DNA of 64,000 bases. It comes from Rapidithrix thailandica. GTDB lineage: Bacteria; Bacteroidota; Bacteroidia; Cytophagales; Flammeovirgaceae. The DNA lies in assembly GCF_039710355.1 (NCBI RefSeq), contig NZ_JBDKWZ010000001.1, forward strand, positions 868,001 to 932,000, in the 5' to 3' direction. Position 1 is the stretch's first letter. Each line of letters begins with the position of its first letter. The notes beneath the pieces were generated by a model. The model saw only the letters and a program-made list of their open reading frames with translations, was not told the origin of the DNA and ran no database searches. The translations under genes and the position numbers were made by a program. This document shows, in pieces, positions 44,536 to 54,128 of this stretch.

Positions 44536-44621
44536 GGAAGAAGTATGTAAGCCGGATCTGTTTCCCCTTGTTACGTTTATTTTATTATACGTTGTACACT
44601 ATATTCTTAAATTATTCAATA

Positions 44622-46961
44622 ATGAACAGGTTTTTTAGACTTTTAATGATTCCGGTTTTCGCGGGAGCATTGATGTCGCAAATGAGCTGCGAGCAACAAT
44701 GTGCCACTACAGGAAATCAGGAAAATGTTTACCATGTCATTCCGGCTCCGGCGAATATGAAGCCCTTACAAGGGCGCTTCCCTATTTGTGAGCAAACGCA
44801 AATTTTGTATCAGGAAGGCGATGAACAATTGGCATTGGTTGCCGATTACCTGGCGGGGATGTTTACCGTACCGGCAGGGTTTACGCCTAAAGTACAAACA
44901 GGTACCGCCACGGGAAAAAATAATGTCCTGATCCAACTTGATGATAACATCAGCGAAAAAGAAGGCTATCACTTGCAAATAAGCCCGGAGCAAATAACCA
45001 TCACGGCCAAAAATCCGGTAGGGGCTTTTTATGCGGTACAAACGATTCGGCAATTGTTACCGAGTGCAATTGAAAGCGGTGCACAGATGGCCGTAGCCGA
45101 ATGGTCATTACCCTGTGTGGAAATTGAAGACGCCCCCCGTTTTGTATACCGTGGCTTGCACCTGGATGTAGGGCGGCATTTCTTCCCGGTAGAGTTCATC
45201 AAAAAATACATCGATATGTTGGCGATGTATAAAATGAATACCTTTCACTGGCATTTAACCGAAGACCAAGGTTGGAGAATCGAAATCAAAAAATATCCAA
45301 AACTCACCGAAATAGGAGGGTTTAGAAAAGAAACCTTAGTAGGACACGGGGGAGAAACTCCTTTTGAATATGATGGTAAACGCTATGGTGGTTTCTATAC
45401 CCAGGAAGAAATTAAAGAAGTTGTAAACTATGCACAAGAAAAATTTGTGACCATCATTCCTGAGATAGAATTACCAGGACATGCCCAAGCTGCATTAACA
45501 GCTTATCCGCAATTTTCTTGTACCGGAGGGCCCATCGAAGTGGTGACCCGTTGGGGAGTGTTTCAAGAGGTGTTTTGCCCGAAAGAAGAGACCTTTCAAT
45601 TTTTAGAGGATGTCTTAAGCGAAGTGATTGAATTGTTCCCAAGTAAATATATCCATATAGGGGGAGATGAATGTCCTAAAGACCGTTGGAAAACCTGCGA
45701 TCACTGCCAGGCTTTGATCAAGCAAGAAGGTTTGAAAGACGAGCATGAATTACAAAGTTATTTTATCCGGAGAATTGAAAAATTCCTCAATTCCAAAGAC
45801 CGTAACCTGATTGGTTGGGATGAGATTCTGGAAGGAGGGCTGGCTCCGAATGCTACGGTTATGTCATGGAGAGGTGAAGCTGGCGGGATTGAAGCCGCTA
45901 AGCAGGGACACGATGTGATCATGTCGCCCAACGGTCCTTTGTATTTGGATCATTATCAATCCAAAGCGGACGATGAACCGTTGGCTATCGGTGGCTTTAC
46001 CGATATCAAAGAAGTGTATGAGTACGATCCTATGCCGGAGGAGCTTCAGGGAGAAGCGGCCAAGCATATCCTGGGAGCTCAAGGAAATGTATGGACAGAG
46101 TATATGCAAACCAGTGAACATGTGGAGTACATGGTGTATCCGAGAATGATCGCCTTGGCTGAAGTAAACTGGTCGCCTAAAGCCAAACGCAATTGGGAAG
46201 AGTTTACGGGCCGCTTAGGAACGCAGTTTGACCGTCTGAAACATCTGGAAATCAATTATGCACCGCATTTCTTTGATGTGACCTATGAAGCTTCGGTGGC
46301 CGATGGCAAGTTGACGCTGGAAATGCACTCATTGGCCAAAAAGGCCGAAATCTATTATACCTTGGATGGTAGTGAACCCAATGCCAATGCTGCAAAATAC
46401 GAAAGCAGTATCGTATTGGAAGCCGGAAAAGTAATTGAAGTGAAAGCGGCTACTTTTAAAGAAGGTGCAGCGCTGGGGAAAGTTACTTCCAAAACGTTGT
46501 ACACTCACCTGGGAGTAGGGAAAGAAATCAACCTGGATGGATACGAACGTGAGAAGCCCGCACCGGCAATATTGATGGATGGGCAGAGAGGTGCTTATAA
46601 CCACCGCTGGGAAGGTAGTTGGATTGGCTTTAGAAAGGACCTGACCGCTACGGTTGACTTGCAGGAAGAAAAGTCTTTAAGCAAAGTAGTAGTAGCTACT
46701 CAAAGCCGGGTCAAAAGCGGTATTTACCCTCCTTCTCAGGTGGAAGTATTGGTATCGGCAGATGGAAAAAGCTTTAGCCCGGCAGGACAAACAACTGTAG
46801 ATATTCAAGAAACCGGCAAATGCCAAATAGAAGTTTCTTTGGAAGCTGTAAAAGCCAAAGTCGTGAAAGTGATTTTGAGAAATCCGGGAATCATTGAAGA
46901 AGGCAAGGCCGGAGCCGGAAAACCTGCTCTTGTCATGTTAGATGAAATCGTGATTTTATAA
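44622..46961 (+). CDS. Beta-N-acetylhexosaminidase (GH20), lipoprotein
   Basis: A 779-residue secreted enzyme that removes terminal GlcNAc or GalNAc from glycans such as chitin fragments. The ATG at 44622 gives a signal peptide with a lipobox-like SQMSC; an earlier in-frame TTG at 44568 would add 18 residues. A GH20b N-terminal domain (VYHVIPAPANMKPLQGRF, then KEGYHLQI) precedes the TIM barrel (GLHLDVGRHFFPVEFIKKYI, FHWHLTEDQGWRIEIKKYP). The catalytic Asp-Glu pair near residue 348 is in HIGGDECP. A chitobiase C-terminal-like domain (EIYYTLDGSEPNAN) and an F5/8-type C-terminal domain follow. Confidence 0.96.
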   Translation: MNRFFRLLMIPVFAGALMSQMSCEQQCATTGNQENVYHVIPAPANMKPLQGRFPICEQTQILYQEGDEQLALVADYLAGMFTVPAGFTPKVQTGTATGKNNVLIQLDDNISEKEGYHLQISPEQITITAKNPVGAFYAVQTIRQLLPSAIESGAQMAVAEWSLPCVEIEDAPRFVYRGLHLDVGRHFFPVEFIKKYIDMLAMYKMNTFHWHLTEDQGWRIEIKKYPKLTEIGGFRKETLVGHGGETPFEYDGKRYGGFYTQEEIKEVVNYAQEKFVTIIPEIELPGHAQAALTAYPQFSCTGGPIEVVTRWGVFQEVFCPKEETFQFLEDVLSEVIELFPSKYIHIGGDECPKDRWKTCDHCQALIKQEGLKDEHELQSYFIRRIEKFLNSKDRNLIGWDEILEGGLAPNATVMSWRGEAGGIEAAKQGHDVIMSPNGPLYLDHYQSKADDEPLAIGGFTDIKEVYEYDPMPEELQGEAAKHILGAQGNVWTEYMQTSEHVEYMVYPRMIALAEVNWSPKAKRNWEEFTGRLGTQFDRLKHLEINYAPHFFDVTYEASVADGKLTLEMHSLAKKAEIYYTLDGSEPNANAAKYESSIVLEAGKVIEVKAATFKEGAALGKVTSKTLYTHLGVGKEINLDGYEREKPAPAILMDGQRGAYNHRWEGSWIGFRKDLTATVDLQEEKSLSKVVVATQSRVKSGIYPPSQVEVLVSADGKSFSPAGQTTVDIQETGKCQIEVSLEAVKAKVVKVILRNPGIIEEGKAGAGKPALVMLDEIVIL

Positions 46962-46981
46962 ATAGAAAATACTTCAAACAC

Positions 46982-47025
46982 AAAGTCCCATCGAGCTTCA
47001 TTGTAGTTACTCGATGGGACTTTTT
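46982..47025. terminator. Bidirectional terminator between hexosaminidase and pfk genes
   Basis: AAAGTCCCATCGAG (46982-46995) pairs perfectly with CTCGATGGGACTTT (47010-47023) and is followed by T. It separates two convergent genes. Confidence 0.88.
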
Positions 47026-47048
47026 ATCTACAGCGTTTGGCTAAGACC

Positions 47049-48365
47049 TTAGCTTTTCATCTCCATCGGTTGCCCGGTAGCTTCCAGTACGTTCCACCAA
47101 AGTTCTCCTTGCAAATCAATTTTCATCCGCTCTTTTACCGCTACCGGAATCGGTAAGTGGATAAACTGATTGTTCCACCTGCCTACGACAAAGCCCGTTT
47201 TTCCGGCCATGGCTCCGTGCACTGCATTCAAGGCCAGTTTTCCACAGAATACACTGTCACTGGCATTTGCCGGAGCACTGCGGATAATATAACTGGGGTC
47301 GATGTATTTGACAGTGGCAGGCATATTTTGCTTTTTAAAATGCTCCACAATTTTATCTTTCAAGAAGATCCCGATATCATGATATTTGATATTTCCCGAA
47401 GCATCCGTGCCCAACTCATTGTTAAACAAAAACTGCCCGGCTCCTTCGGCTACCACTACCAAGGCGTGTTTGGTTTTGGCAAGCCTTCGTTGGATGGCCG
47501 CCAATAGTCCGTTTTCCCCTTCCAGTTCAAAGTCCATTTCCGGAATGATGACAAAATTGACATCGGGCATGGAGAGGGCCGCATTTACCGCGATGAACCC
47601 CGAATCCCTTCCCATCAATTTTACGATGGCGATACCGTTGTAAGCGCCTTTGGCTTCATTATGCGCATCCCGGATGATAGGGTTCGCAGTCGTAAAGGCC
47701 GTTTCAAACCCGAAAGACTTTTCGATAAAGTTGATATCGTTATCAATGGTTTTGGGAATCCCGGCCACGGCAATTTTCAAGCCTCTCCGTTCAATCTCCT
47801 CCACAATGGCTTGAACACCCCGTAAGGTTCCGTCTCCCCCAATGGCAAACAAGATATTGATATTATGGCGGTCCAGTGTATCTACTACTTCCGATACATT
47901 TTGTTTCCCCCGGGACGAGCCCAGGATGGTTCCTCCTGACTTATGAATATCTGCAACATTGCGTGGCGTAAGCTCTACAAAAGGGTGACCGAAAGAAGGA
48001 ATAAAGCCTTCATAGCCATATTTAATCCCAATGGTATTGTTGACTCCATAGCGGTAATACAAACCCATTACCAAACCCCGGATGACATTGTTGATCCCCG
48101 GGCACAAACCTCCGCAAGTCACAATGGCGGCTTTGGTTTTGGAAGGGTCAAAGTAGATTTTTTCGCGAGGGCCGGCTTTTTCAAAGGCCAAAGGGGCTTC
48201 TCCTTTGGCCAGGCAAGCTTCAAAGTTCTTTAAAGAAGTATCATATAAAATCTTTTGGGTATCATCACTATAGTTGAATGTAGAAATTCCTTTCTGTTTG
48301 GAAAGCTTCAAGGGAGAATCCACATGACAGGGTCCTAAGGAAGGAATAGTTAGATCAAGTTTCAT
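47049..48365 (-). CDS. 6-phosphofructokinase (ATP type inferred)
   Basis: A 438-residue member of the PFK superfamily, longer than E. coli PfkA (320), with an extra N-terminal segment as in plant, protist and spirochaete enzymes. Motifs: VTCGGLCPGINNVIRGLV, GGDGTLRG, PKTIDNDI with the catalytic Asp, MGRDSGFIA and the substrate-binding IPEMDFELEG. In this subfamily GGDG (Gly, not Asp) points to ATP, while PKTID (Lys) is shared with pyrophosphate enzymes; the same pair occurs in ATP-dependent trypanosomatid PFK. The start at 48365 is preferred because a -7 box at 48400-48407 places transcription start at the alternative ATG (48395). Confidence 0.9.
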   Translation of the reverse strand: MKLDLTIPSLGPCHVDSPLKLSKQKGISTFNYSDDTQKILYDTSLKNFEACLAKGEAPLAFEKAGPREKIYFDPSKTKAAIVTCGGLCPGINNVIRGLVMGLYYRYGVNNTIGIKYGYEGFIPSFGHPFVELTPRNVADIHKSGGTILGSSRGKQNVSEVVDTLDRHNINILFAIGGDGTLRGVQAIVEEIERRGLKIAVAGIPKTIDNDINFIEKSFGFETAFTTANPIIRDAHNEAKGAYNGIAIVKLMGRDSGFIAVNAALSMPDVNFVIIPEMDFELEGENGLLAAIQRRLAKTKHALVVVAEGAGQFLFNNELGTDASGNIKYHDIGIFLKDKIVEHFKKQNMPATVKYIDPSYIIRSAPANASDSVFCGKLALNAVHGAMAGKTGFVVGRWNNQFIHLPIPVAVKERMKIDLQGELWWNVLEATGQPMEMKS

Positions 48366-48399
48366 TTTTGTAAGATGTTCTGATTTACGTTGCATAACC

Positions 48400-48407
48400 C
48401 AAAAATA
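48400..48407 (-). promoter_or_regulatory. -7 box for pfk
   Basis: TATTTTTG on the minus strand is a TAnnTTTG match. The predicted start near 48393 leaves a leader of about 28 nt to the ATG at 48365. Confidence 0.5.
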
Positions 48408-49099
48408 CAGAATAGACGACTCTTATCCGTTCCGGAAGCGATTAATTATTAGTTCAATTCCCATCAACTTTTTGTGCAGTAATACGAAGCTTCTCTGACG
48501 GGGTACAAATCCCTTGTCAATACACTGGAATAAGTGAGAAATCATCTTTTTTGTTTTGAGGCTTTCATCTATGTCTTTTTACCTTTGGCAAGGTGAAAAA
48601 GTACAGGAAACATTTTGAGTATACTTTCATTGTCAGAAAATTTCAACAATGTAAAAATGCTCTGAATAGTACAATGAAAATAAGTTGTGTCGGTCTGAAA
48701 AAAGAATTGTCTGAAGGCGCTTATGAAGTGTCATTTGATCACAAACCTTTGCCCATTCGTACCAATTATGCATTCTATGTTTTTTTTTGACAAAAGTCCG
48801 TGTTGCTTTGCATTCTCTTGGAAAAGGACAATTTGGTATTTCTGTAAAGAAATACATTTACCCCCGAACGGGGGGTGAAATTTCCTTTGCTATGGCGAAT
48901 GGTCAACACTTGAAATATACGTTGATATTTGGAGCGTAAAACGTTTATCCGCTTCAACTGCCACTAAAATACTTTAATGTTGAATTCATCAAATTCTTTA
49001 AACAAGGAGTTATCCATACGCGTAATAACCGTAGGTTTAACCACATACACATTCACACATCAATCAGCTTTTTTAAATTTTTTTAATTTTTAACCATTC
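48408..49099. other. Intergenic stretch with an orphan promoter-like site
   Basis: A 690-bp region without a convincing gene. TTTG (48555-48558), 21 bp, TACCTTTG (48580-48587) is a full plus-strand promoter match with no recognisable gene directly after it. A short hairpin ACCCCC/GGGGGT lies at 48860-48876. Frames of 60-74 codons here lack features. The TonB receptor start is at 49100. Confidence 0.45.
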
Positions 49100-51481
49100 A
49101 TGATACCCAGTATTCGAGTTATTACAAGTCTGTTAATCTTAGGACTGTTTATTCAAATCCCTGTGCATGCCCAGGAAAAAGTTACTCTCAGCGGTTACGT
49201 TCGCGATAAAGATACCGGAGAAGAATTGATAGGGGCCAGTGTGCTTATCAAGGAACTTTCCACCGGTAACATCACCAATGTATATGGCTTTTATTCGGTT
49301 TCCATTCCCGCCGGTTCCTATACCGTACAGTACAGTTATGTAGGCTATTTGCCAGTTGTTCAAAATATGGATCTAACCACTGACAAACAGTTGAATATCG
49401 AGTTGGCTGCGGTACAAGAAGAACTGGAAGAAGTGGTGGTAATGGGCGAAAAAGAAGACGCTAATATCAGTAGTGTGGAGATGAGCGCCAACAAACTGGA
49501 AATGAAAACGATCCAGAAAATGCCGCCTTTGTTGGGAGAAGTAGATTTGATCAGAAGTATTCAATTATTACCAGGAGTCACTACCGTAGGTGAAGGAGCC
49601 AGTGGCTTTAATGTACGAGGCGGTGGTGTAGGCGAAAACCTGGTATTGCTGGACGAAGCTCCGGTATATAATTCCTCACATATGTTTGGCTTCTTTTCCG
49701 TGTTTAACCCGGATGCTGTCAAAGATATGAAATTATTAAAAGGAGGTATTCCTGCTCAATTTGGCGGTAGAACCTCATCTATCCTGGATGTGCGCATGAA
49801 GGAAGGTAACAGTAAGCAATTTACCGGTTCCGGAGGAGTGGGTTTGATTTTCAGTCGCTTGACCTTGGAAGCGCCTATCGTTAAAGACAAAGGGTCCTTT
49901 ATCATTTCCGGAAGAAGGTCTTATGCCGATATTTTAGCCAAGCCTTTTTTGAACGAGGACTTGGAAAATAGTATCTTTTATTTCTATGACCTTACGGTAA
50001 AAGCCAATTACCGTTTTGGTCAGAAAGACCGTTTGTTCCTTTCAGGGTACTTTGGCAAAGACAAGTTTGATGCGGACGATATCTTTAAGTCCAACTGGGG
50101 GAACAAAACGGGTACCTTACGTTGGAACCACCTGTTTAACGATCAACTCTTTTTTAACCTCTCTTTGTTTTATAGCGACTACGATTACAACTTGAATTTT
50201 GGAAAGCAAGAAGATTCCTTTGAATGGGCGTCACGAATTGTGAACTATAATGTCAAACCGGAATTTATCTTTTATCCTAACACCAAAAATGAAATTACTT
50301 TTGGTGGCCAGTTGACATTTTATGACTTCAAACCGGGAGAGGCCACGGGAACCAGTGCCGGAGATGAGATAGATATCAGTCTGGATAATAAATATGCCAT
50401 GGAAGGGGCCGTTTATGCCGGTAATGAGCAAACCTTGAGTGACCGGTTGACTTTGCAATATGGACTCCGCTATTCTTTCTTTAATTACCTGGGGAAAGGA
50501 ACCTCCTATGAGTACGATCAGAATGGAGAAAAAGGAGAACAAAAAGAAGTGATTGGCTCCAAAGAATGGGGCAAAGGGGAAGTAATCGAAACCTATCATA
50601 ACCTGGAACCCCGTTTGGCGTTGAAATATGAGCTGAATCCATCCAGTTCTTTAAAAGCCAGCTACAACCGCATGGTACAATACATCCATTTGGTATCCAA
50701 TACCACGGCTTCTACTCCATTGGATGTGTGGACCCCGAGTACGAATAACATCAAACCGATGAAGGTAGACCAAGTGGCTTTGGGGTATTTCAAAAACTTC
50801 AAAGATAATGTGTATGAAACCTCGGTAGAAGTGTATTACAAAGACTTTCACGATGTGGTGGAATACATTGACGGGGCCGACCTATTGTTAAATGAATACC
50901 TGGAAGGAGAACTGTTAGCCGGAGTTGGCCGGGCTTACGGAGTGGAATTATACGCCAAAAAGAATAAGGGCAAACTGAACGGTTGGGTGAGTTATACCCT
51001 TTCCAGAAGTGAACGAAAAGTGGAAGGAGTCAATAAGGATAAGTGGTTTCCGAACCGCTTTGATCAAACCCACAATTTGAGTGTAGTGGCTTTTTACGAA
51101 TTGAATAAACGCTGGAGCGTTTCCGGAAATTTTAGCATGATTTCAGGAACGCCAACTACTTTCCCGACGAATCGTTTGGAGTACCAGGGGTACATCATCC
51201 CTCATAACTACAACGATACCCGCAATAATTACCGGATTCCCTTGTATCACCGTCTGGATTTATCGGCAACTTTACACGGGAAGAAAAAAGAAGGACGTAA
51301 ATGGGAAAGCTTCTGGGTATTTTCCTTGTACAATGTTTATAACCAGAAAAATCCGTTTTCTATCGCCTTCCGTCAACAAACTGACCGGATAGCTGCCGGT
51401 AATAATATTCCAACCGAGGCGGTGAAGTTGTCGGTATTCGGAAGTATCATTCCTTCGGTTTCATACAATTTTAAATTCTAA
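49100..51481 (+). CDS. TonB-dependent outer-membrane receptor
   Basis: A 793-residue receptor with signal peptide (VITSLLILGLFIQIPVHAQ), a carboxypeptidase-like regulatory domain (VTLSGYVRDKDTGEELIGAS, about 28-105), a plug domain (about 115-230; LPGVTTVGEGASGFNVRGGG, LLDEAPVYNSSHMFGFF) and a 22-strand barrel ending in SVSYNFKF. It would import a ligand across the outer membrane with TonB energy. It lacks an STN domain and is not SusC-like. The next gene encodes a DUF4249 lipoprotein, a recurring Bacteroidota pair, so the two probably form one uptake system. The substrate cannot be told. Confidence 0.94.
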   Translation: MIPSIRVITSLLILGLFIQIPVHAQEKVTLSGYVRDKDTGEELIGASVLIKELSTGNITNVYGFYSVSIPAGSYTVQYSYVGYLPVVQNMDLTTDKQLNIELAAVQEELEEVVVMGEKEDANISSVEMSANKLEMKTIQKMPPLLGEVDLIRSIQLLPGVTTVGEGASGFNVRGGGVGENLVLLDEAPVYNSSHMFGFFSVFNPDAVKDMKLLKGGIPAQFGGRTSSILDVRMKEGNSKQFTGSGGVGLIFSRLTLEAPIVKDKGSFIISGRRSYADILAKPFLNEDLENSIFYFYDLTVKANYRFGQKDRLFLSGYFGKDKFDADDIFKSNWGNKTGTLRWNHLFNDQLFFNLSLFYSDYDYNLNFGKQEDSFEWASRIVNYNVKPEFIFYPNTKNEITFGGQLTFYDFKPGEATGTSAGDEIDISLDNKYAMEGAVYAGNEQTLSDRLTLQYGLRYSFFNYLGKGTSYEYDQNGEKGEQKEVIGSKEWGKGEVIETYHNLEPRLALKYELNPSSSLKASYNRMVQYIHLVSNTTASTPLDVWTPSTNNIKPMKVDQVALGYFKNFKDNVYETSVEVYYKDFHDVVEYIDGADLLLNEYLEGELLAGVGRAYGVELYAKKNKGKLNGWVSYTLSRSERKVEGVNKDKWFPNRFDQTHNLSVVAFYELNKRWSVSGNFSMISGTPTTFPTNRLEYQGYIIPHNYNDTRNNYRIPLYHRLDLSATLHGKKKEGRKWESFWVFSLYNVYNQKNPFSIAFRQQTDRIAAGNNIPTEAVKLSVFGSIIPSVSYNFKF

Positions 51482-51554
51482 ATCATCCCTGATACAGAGA
51501 ATTAATAGCGTGAAGTATTTATCAATTCACTTAAAAGCATTAATCGGAATAAAA

Positions 51555-52475
51555 ATGAAACATATCAATCCTATCTATAAAGTTCTTTGTTTGCTGTGGG
51601 CCGTTGTCGGGCTGACAGCTTGTGAAGATGTCATTGATGTCGATTTGGATAAAGGAGAACCTCAACTAGTGGTCGATGCCTGGGTGACCAACCAACCGGG
51701 TGCGCAAACCATCAGGCTGACCTGGAGCGCTCCTTATTTTGACAGTGCCCCGGCCAAAGGCGTTGAGGATGCGGAAGTAAGTATCAAAGATAGTGAGGGC
51801 AATGTGTATACGTTTGAAAACCAAAACAACGGGGATTACACTTGGGCACCGGCAAACCCTGATGAACCTTTAGGAAAAATTGGCAATAAGTATACCCTGA
51901 CAATCCGGCAAGGAGGCGAAACCTTTCAAGCGACTTCAAGCCTCAATGATGTTCCGGCCATCGACTCGATCGCGATTGAGTACAAAGAAAAATCATTGGA
52001 AGGGCCGGAAGGGCATTATGCACAGTTTTATGCCCGCGACTTGGAAGGCCTGGGCGATTGCTATTGGATCAAAGCCTACAAAAACGGAGTGTTTTTAAAC
52101 AAACCTTCCGAAATTAATTTGGCTTACGATGCCGGTTTTAATAAAGGAAGCAAAGTAGATAACCTGGTGTTTTTAGAACCTATCCGGGAAGGGATTAATC
52201 CGTTTCCGGATGAACAAGAAGAAGACGATGAAGTGCCGCCTTATGCGATAGGGGATTCTATTTATGTGGAAATTTTTTCTTTAACGGAAGAAACCTTTGA
52301 TTTTATGGTTTTTATCAGAGAGCAAATGCAGAACGGGGGCTTTTTTGCCACACCTCCTGCCAACTCTCCTACCAATATTGTTAACTTGGATGATAAATCC
52401 ACCGTACAGGCCCTTGGTTTTTTCAATACCAGTGCGGTGTCAAGTTTAGGTACCAAAGTGACAGATAAGGAGTAA
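51555..52475 (+). CDS. DUF4249 family lipoprotein
   Basis: A 306-residue lipoprotein. ATG 51555 gives the signal HINPIYKVLCLLWAVVG with lipobox LTAC; the longer in-frame start at 51510 would displace it. The N-terminus (CEDVIDVDLDKGEPQLVVDA, then WVTNQPGAQTI) is the DUF4249 hallmark, followed by a beta-sandwich-like region and a C-terminal region with VEIFSLTEETFDFMVFIREQ. DUF4249 proteins are outer-membrane partners of TonB-dependent receptors with unknown ligand. It follows the receptor gene by 73 nt. Confidence 0.9.
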   Translation: MKHINPIYKVLCLLWAVVGLTACEDVIDVDLDKGEPQLVVDAWVTNQPGAQTIRLTWSAPYFDSAPAKGVEDAEVSIKDSEGNVYTFENQNNGDYTWAPANPDEPLGKIGNKYTLTIRQGGETFQATSSLNDVPAIDSIAIEYKEKSLEGPEGHYAQFYARDLEGLGDCYWIKAYKNGVFLNKPSEINLAYDAGFNKGSKVDNLVFLEPIREGINPFPDEQEEDDEVPPYAIGDSIYVEIFSLTEETFDFMVFIREQMQNGGFFATPPANSPTNIVNLDDKSTVQALGFFNTSAVSSLGTKVTDKE

Positions 52476-52503
52476 TACCCTGGGGGTAATAATCCGAAGT
52501 GTA

Positions 52504-52543
52504 AAAAGAGGGAACGTATCTCCATGGATACGTTCCCTCTTTT
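52504..52543. terminator. Terminator after the DUF4249 gene
   Basis: AAAAGAGGGAACGTAT pairs perfectly with ATACGTTCCCTCTTTT around an 8-nt loop. Confidence 0.9.
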
Positions 52544-52620
52544 ACGATGAACGGTCCTCAAGGAGAGCTCAAAGGCCCTTGAGCCTTTAAGGCGTGTGTA
52601 CAACTTTCAACAATTCTTTT

Positions 52621-52800
52621 TACCTTTGGCTTAGAAAATTTTTCCTCAAATGTATTTTATGTCTGAGATTGTGTAAAGCCCCTTTCGGAAAGAAAGGGTG
52701 GTATCAAGTCCTCAACCACTGAGGCAATGTTTTACTTTCCTGCAAAGGTCAAAGCACCTGAAGGGGAGAGGTATATCTTATTTACTAATCAGACATAACA
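52621..52800 (+). promoter_or_regulatory. Probable promoter and structured leader of rsgA
   Basis: TACCTTTG (52621-52628) is a TAnnTTTG match. From the predicted start near 52635 a leader of about 165 nt contains three hairpins in sequence: CCCTTTC/GAAAGGG (52680-52698), CCTCA/TGAGG (52710-52724) and AGGT/ACCT (52746-52759). I do not recognise a known riboswitch. A structured 5' untranslated region or small RNA is possible. Confidence 0.45.
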
Positions 52801-53889
52801 ATGCCCATTTATCAATTAAAAGATTTAGGCTGGAATACCTTTTTTGAATCATATTTCGAACATTTTTCTCAACGAGGATTTCAAGCCGGAAGAATAGCCG
52901 TAGAGCATAAAAATCAATATTTGTTATTTTCGGAACAGGGAGAATTAAAAGGAGAAGTGGCCGGTAAGTTGCTTTATACTGCCAATGCCGAGGATTTGCC
53001 TAAGGTAGGTGATTGGGTGGTGCTTACTGTATTTGAAGAGGAGCAAAAAGCTATTATCCACGAAGTACTGCCACGACAAACCAAAATCTCCCGGAAGGTA
53101 GCCGGTGAAAAGACCCGTGAACAGGTGATTGCATCCAATATCGACCGGGTGTTTATCGTGCAAAGCCTGGATCAAAATTTTAACTTGAATCGCTTGGAGC
53201 GCTATCTGGTGATGGTCTATGAAAGCGGAGCCCAACCTGTTATCATTTTAAACAAAGCCGACTTATGTAATGACCTGGCCGGGAAAGAGGCTGAAGTGGC
53301 GCAAGTAGCCATAGAAGTGCCTATTTTAATAATCAGTGTAACGGGTAACCGAGGGTTGGATCAAATCCGGAAGTTCCTCTCTCCGGGAGAGACCATTGCA
53401 GTCGTAGGTTCTTCGGGGGTAGGGAAATCCAGCTTGATCAACGCTCTTTTAAGTGAGGAGAAACAGGAGGTAAAGTCAATCAGTACGGCCAACACCAAAG
53501 GCAGGCATACCACCGTTCACCGAGAATTAATATTCTTGAAAGAAGGAGGAGTATTGGTAGACACTCCGGGTATGCGTGAGCTGCAACTTTGGGAGTCGGA
53601 AGCAGGAAGTCAAGAGATGTTTTCCGGGATCGAAGCCTTGGCCGGAAATTGTCATTATTCCAACTGCTCGCACACACAAGAACCGGGCTGTGCAGTACTG
53701 GAAGCATTACAGCAAGGAAAGATCAGTTCCCAGCACTACCGGAACTATTTGAAATTGGAAAAGGAACAGGCATATCTGAAAAGCAGGGAAGGAGAGCAGC
53801 ACAAATACCAATACCGGAATAAAGAGAAAAAGCTCCATCAAGAGTACCAACGCATCCAAAAGTACAACCGGAGATTGAAAGACAAATAG
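52801..53889 (+). CDS. rsgA: Ribosome small subunit-dependent GTPase A
   Basis: A 362-residue circularly permuted GTPase that checks late maturation of the 30S subunit. The OB-fold N-terminus (to about residue 100; VAGEKTREQVIASNIDRVFI) precedes G4 NKADLC, the P-loop GSSGVGKSSLINALL, the switch region TKGRHTTVHRELIF and G3 DTPGMRELQLW. The C-terminal zinc-binding motif CHYSNCSHTQEPGCAV is complete. The C-terminal tail is basic, as usual for rRNA binding. It is preceded by a leader with several hairpins and followed by a 32-bp perfect palindrome. Confidence 0.96.
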   Translation: MPIYQLKDLGWNTFFESYFEHFSQRGFQAGRIAVEHKNQYLLFSEQGELKGEVAGKLLYTANAEDLPKVGDWVVLTVFEEEQKAIIHEVLPRQTKISRKVAGEKTREQVIASNIDRVFIVQSLDQNFNLNRLERYLVMVYESGAQPVIILNKADLCNDLAGKEAEVAQVAIEVPILIISVTGNRGLDQIRKFLSPGETIAVVGSSGVGKSSLINALLSEEKQEVKSISTANTKGRHTTVHRELIFLKEGGVLVDTPGMRELQLWESEAGSQEMFSGIEALAGNCHYSNCSHTQEPGCAVLEALQQGKISSQHYRNYLKLEKEQAYLKSREGEQHKYQYRNKEKKLHQEYQRIQKYNRRLKDK

Positions 53890-53915
53890 GGAAGTTTACG
53901 TGATGTGTGCTTCCT

Positions 53916-53947
53916 ACAAAGCCTGGGCAATATTGCCCAGGCTTTGT
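53916..53947. terminator. 32-bp perfect palindrome after rsgA
   Basis: ACAAAGCCTGGGCAAT joined directly to its own reverse complement makes a palindrome without a loop, 27 bp after the rsgA stop. It probably serves as terminator; the T run after it is short (TTAATT). Confidence 0.65.
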
Positions 53948-54128
53948 TAATTGTAGAAAAGTTTATAAATTCTAAGTTTAAAAGTAAAATTCATACATCC
54001 TTAATACTTCTTAGTTTTTTATCCATGGTGCTTTGGCTAATTTTCCACTTCATTAACAATTCGTGGATTTCGATAGATTTCGGATGTATTACCCCCGTAA
54101 GGGTTTGATTAAAGAATGAATACGTTTT

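Noticed and set aside
48593..48790. 65-codon frame after the orphan promoter
   Set aside because: Its GTG sits at the predicted transcription start, there is no recognisable domain, and coding is not convincing.
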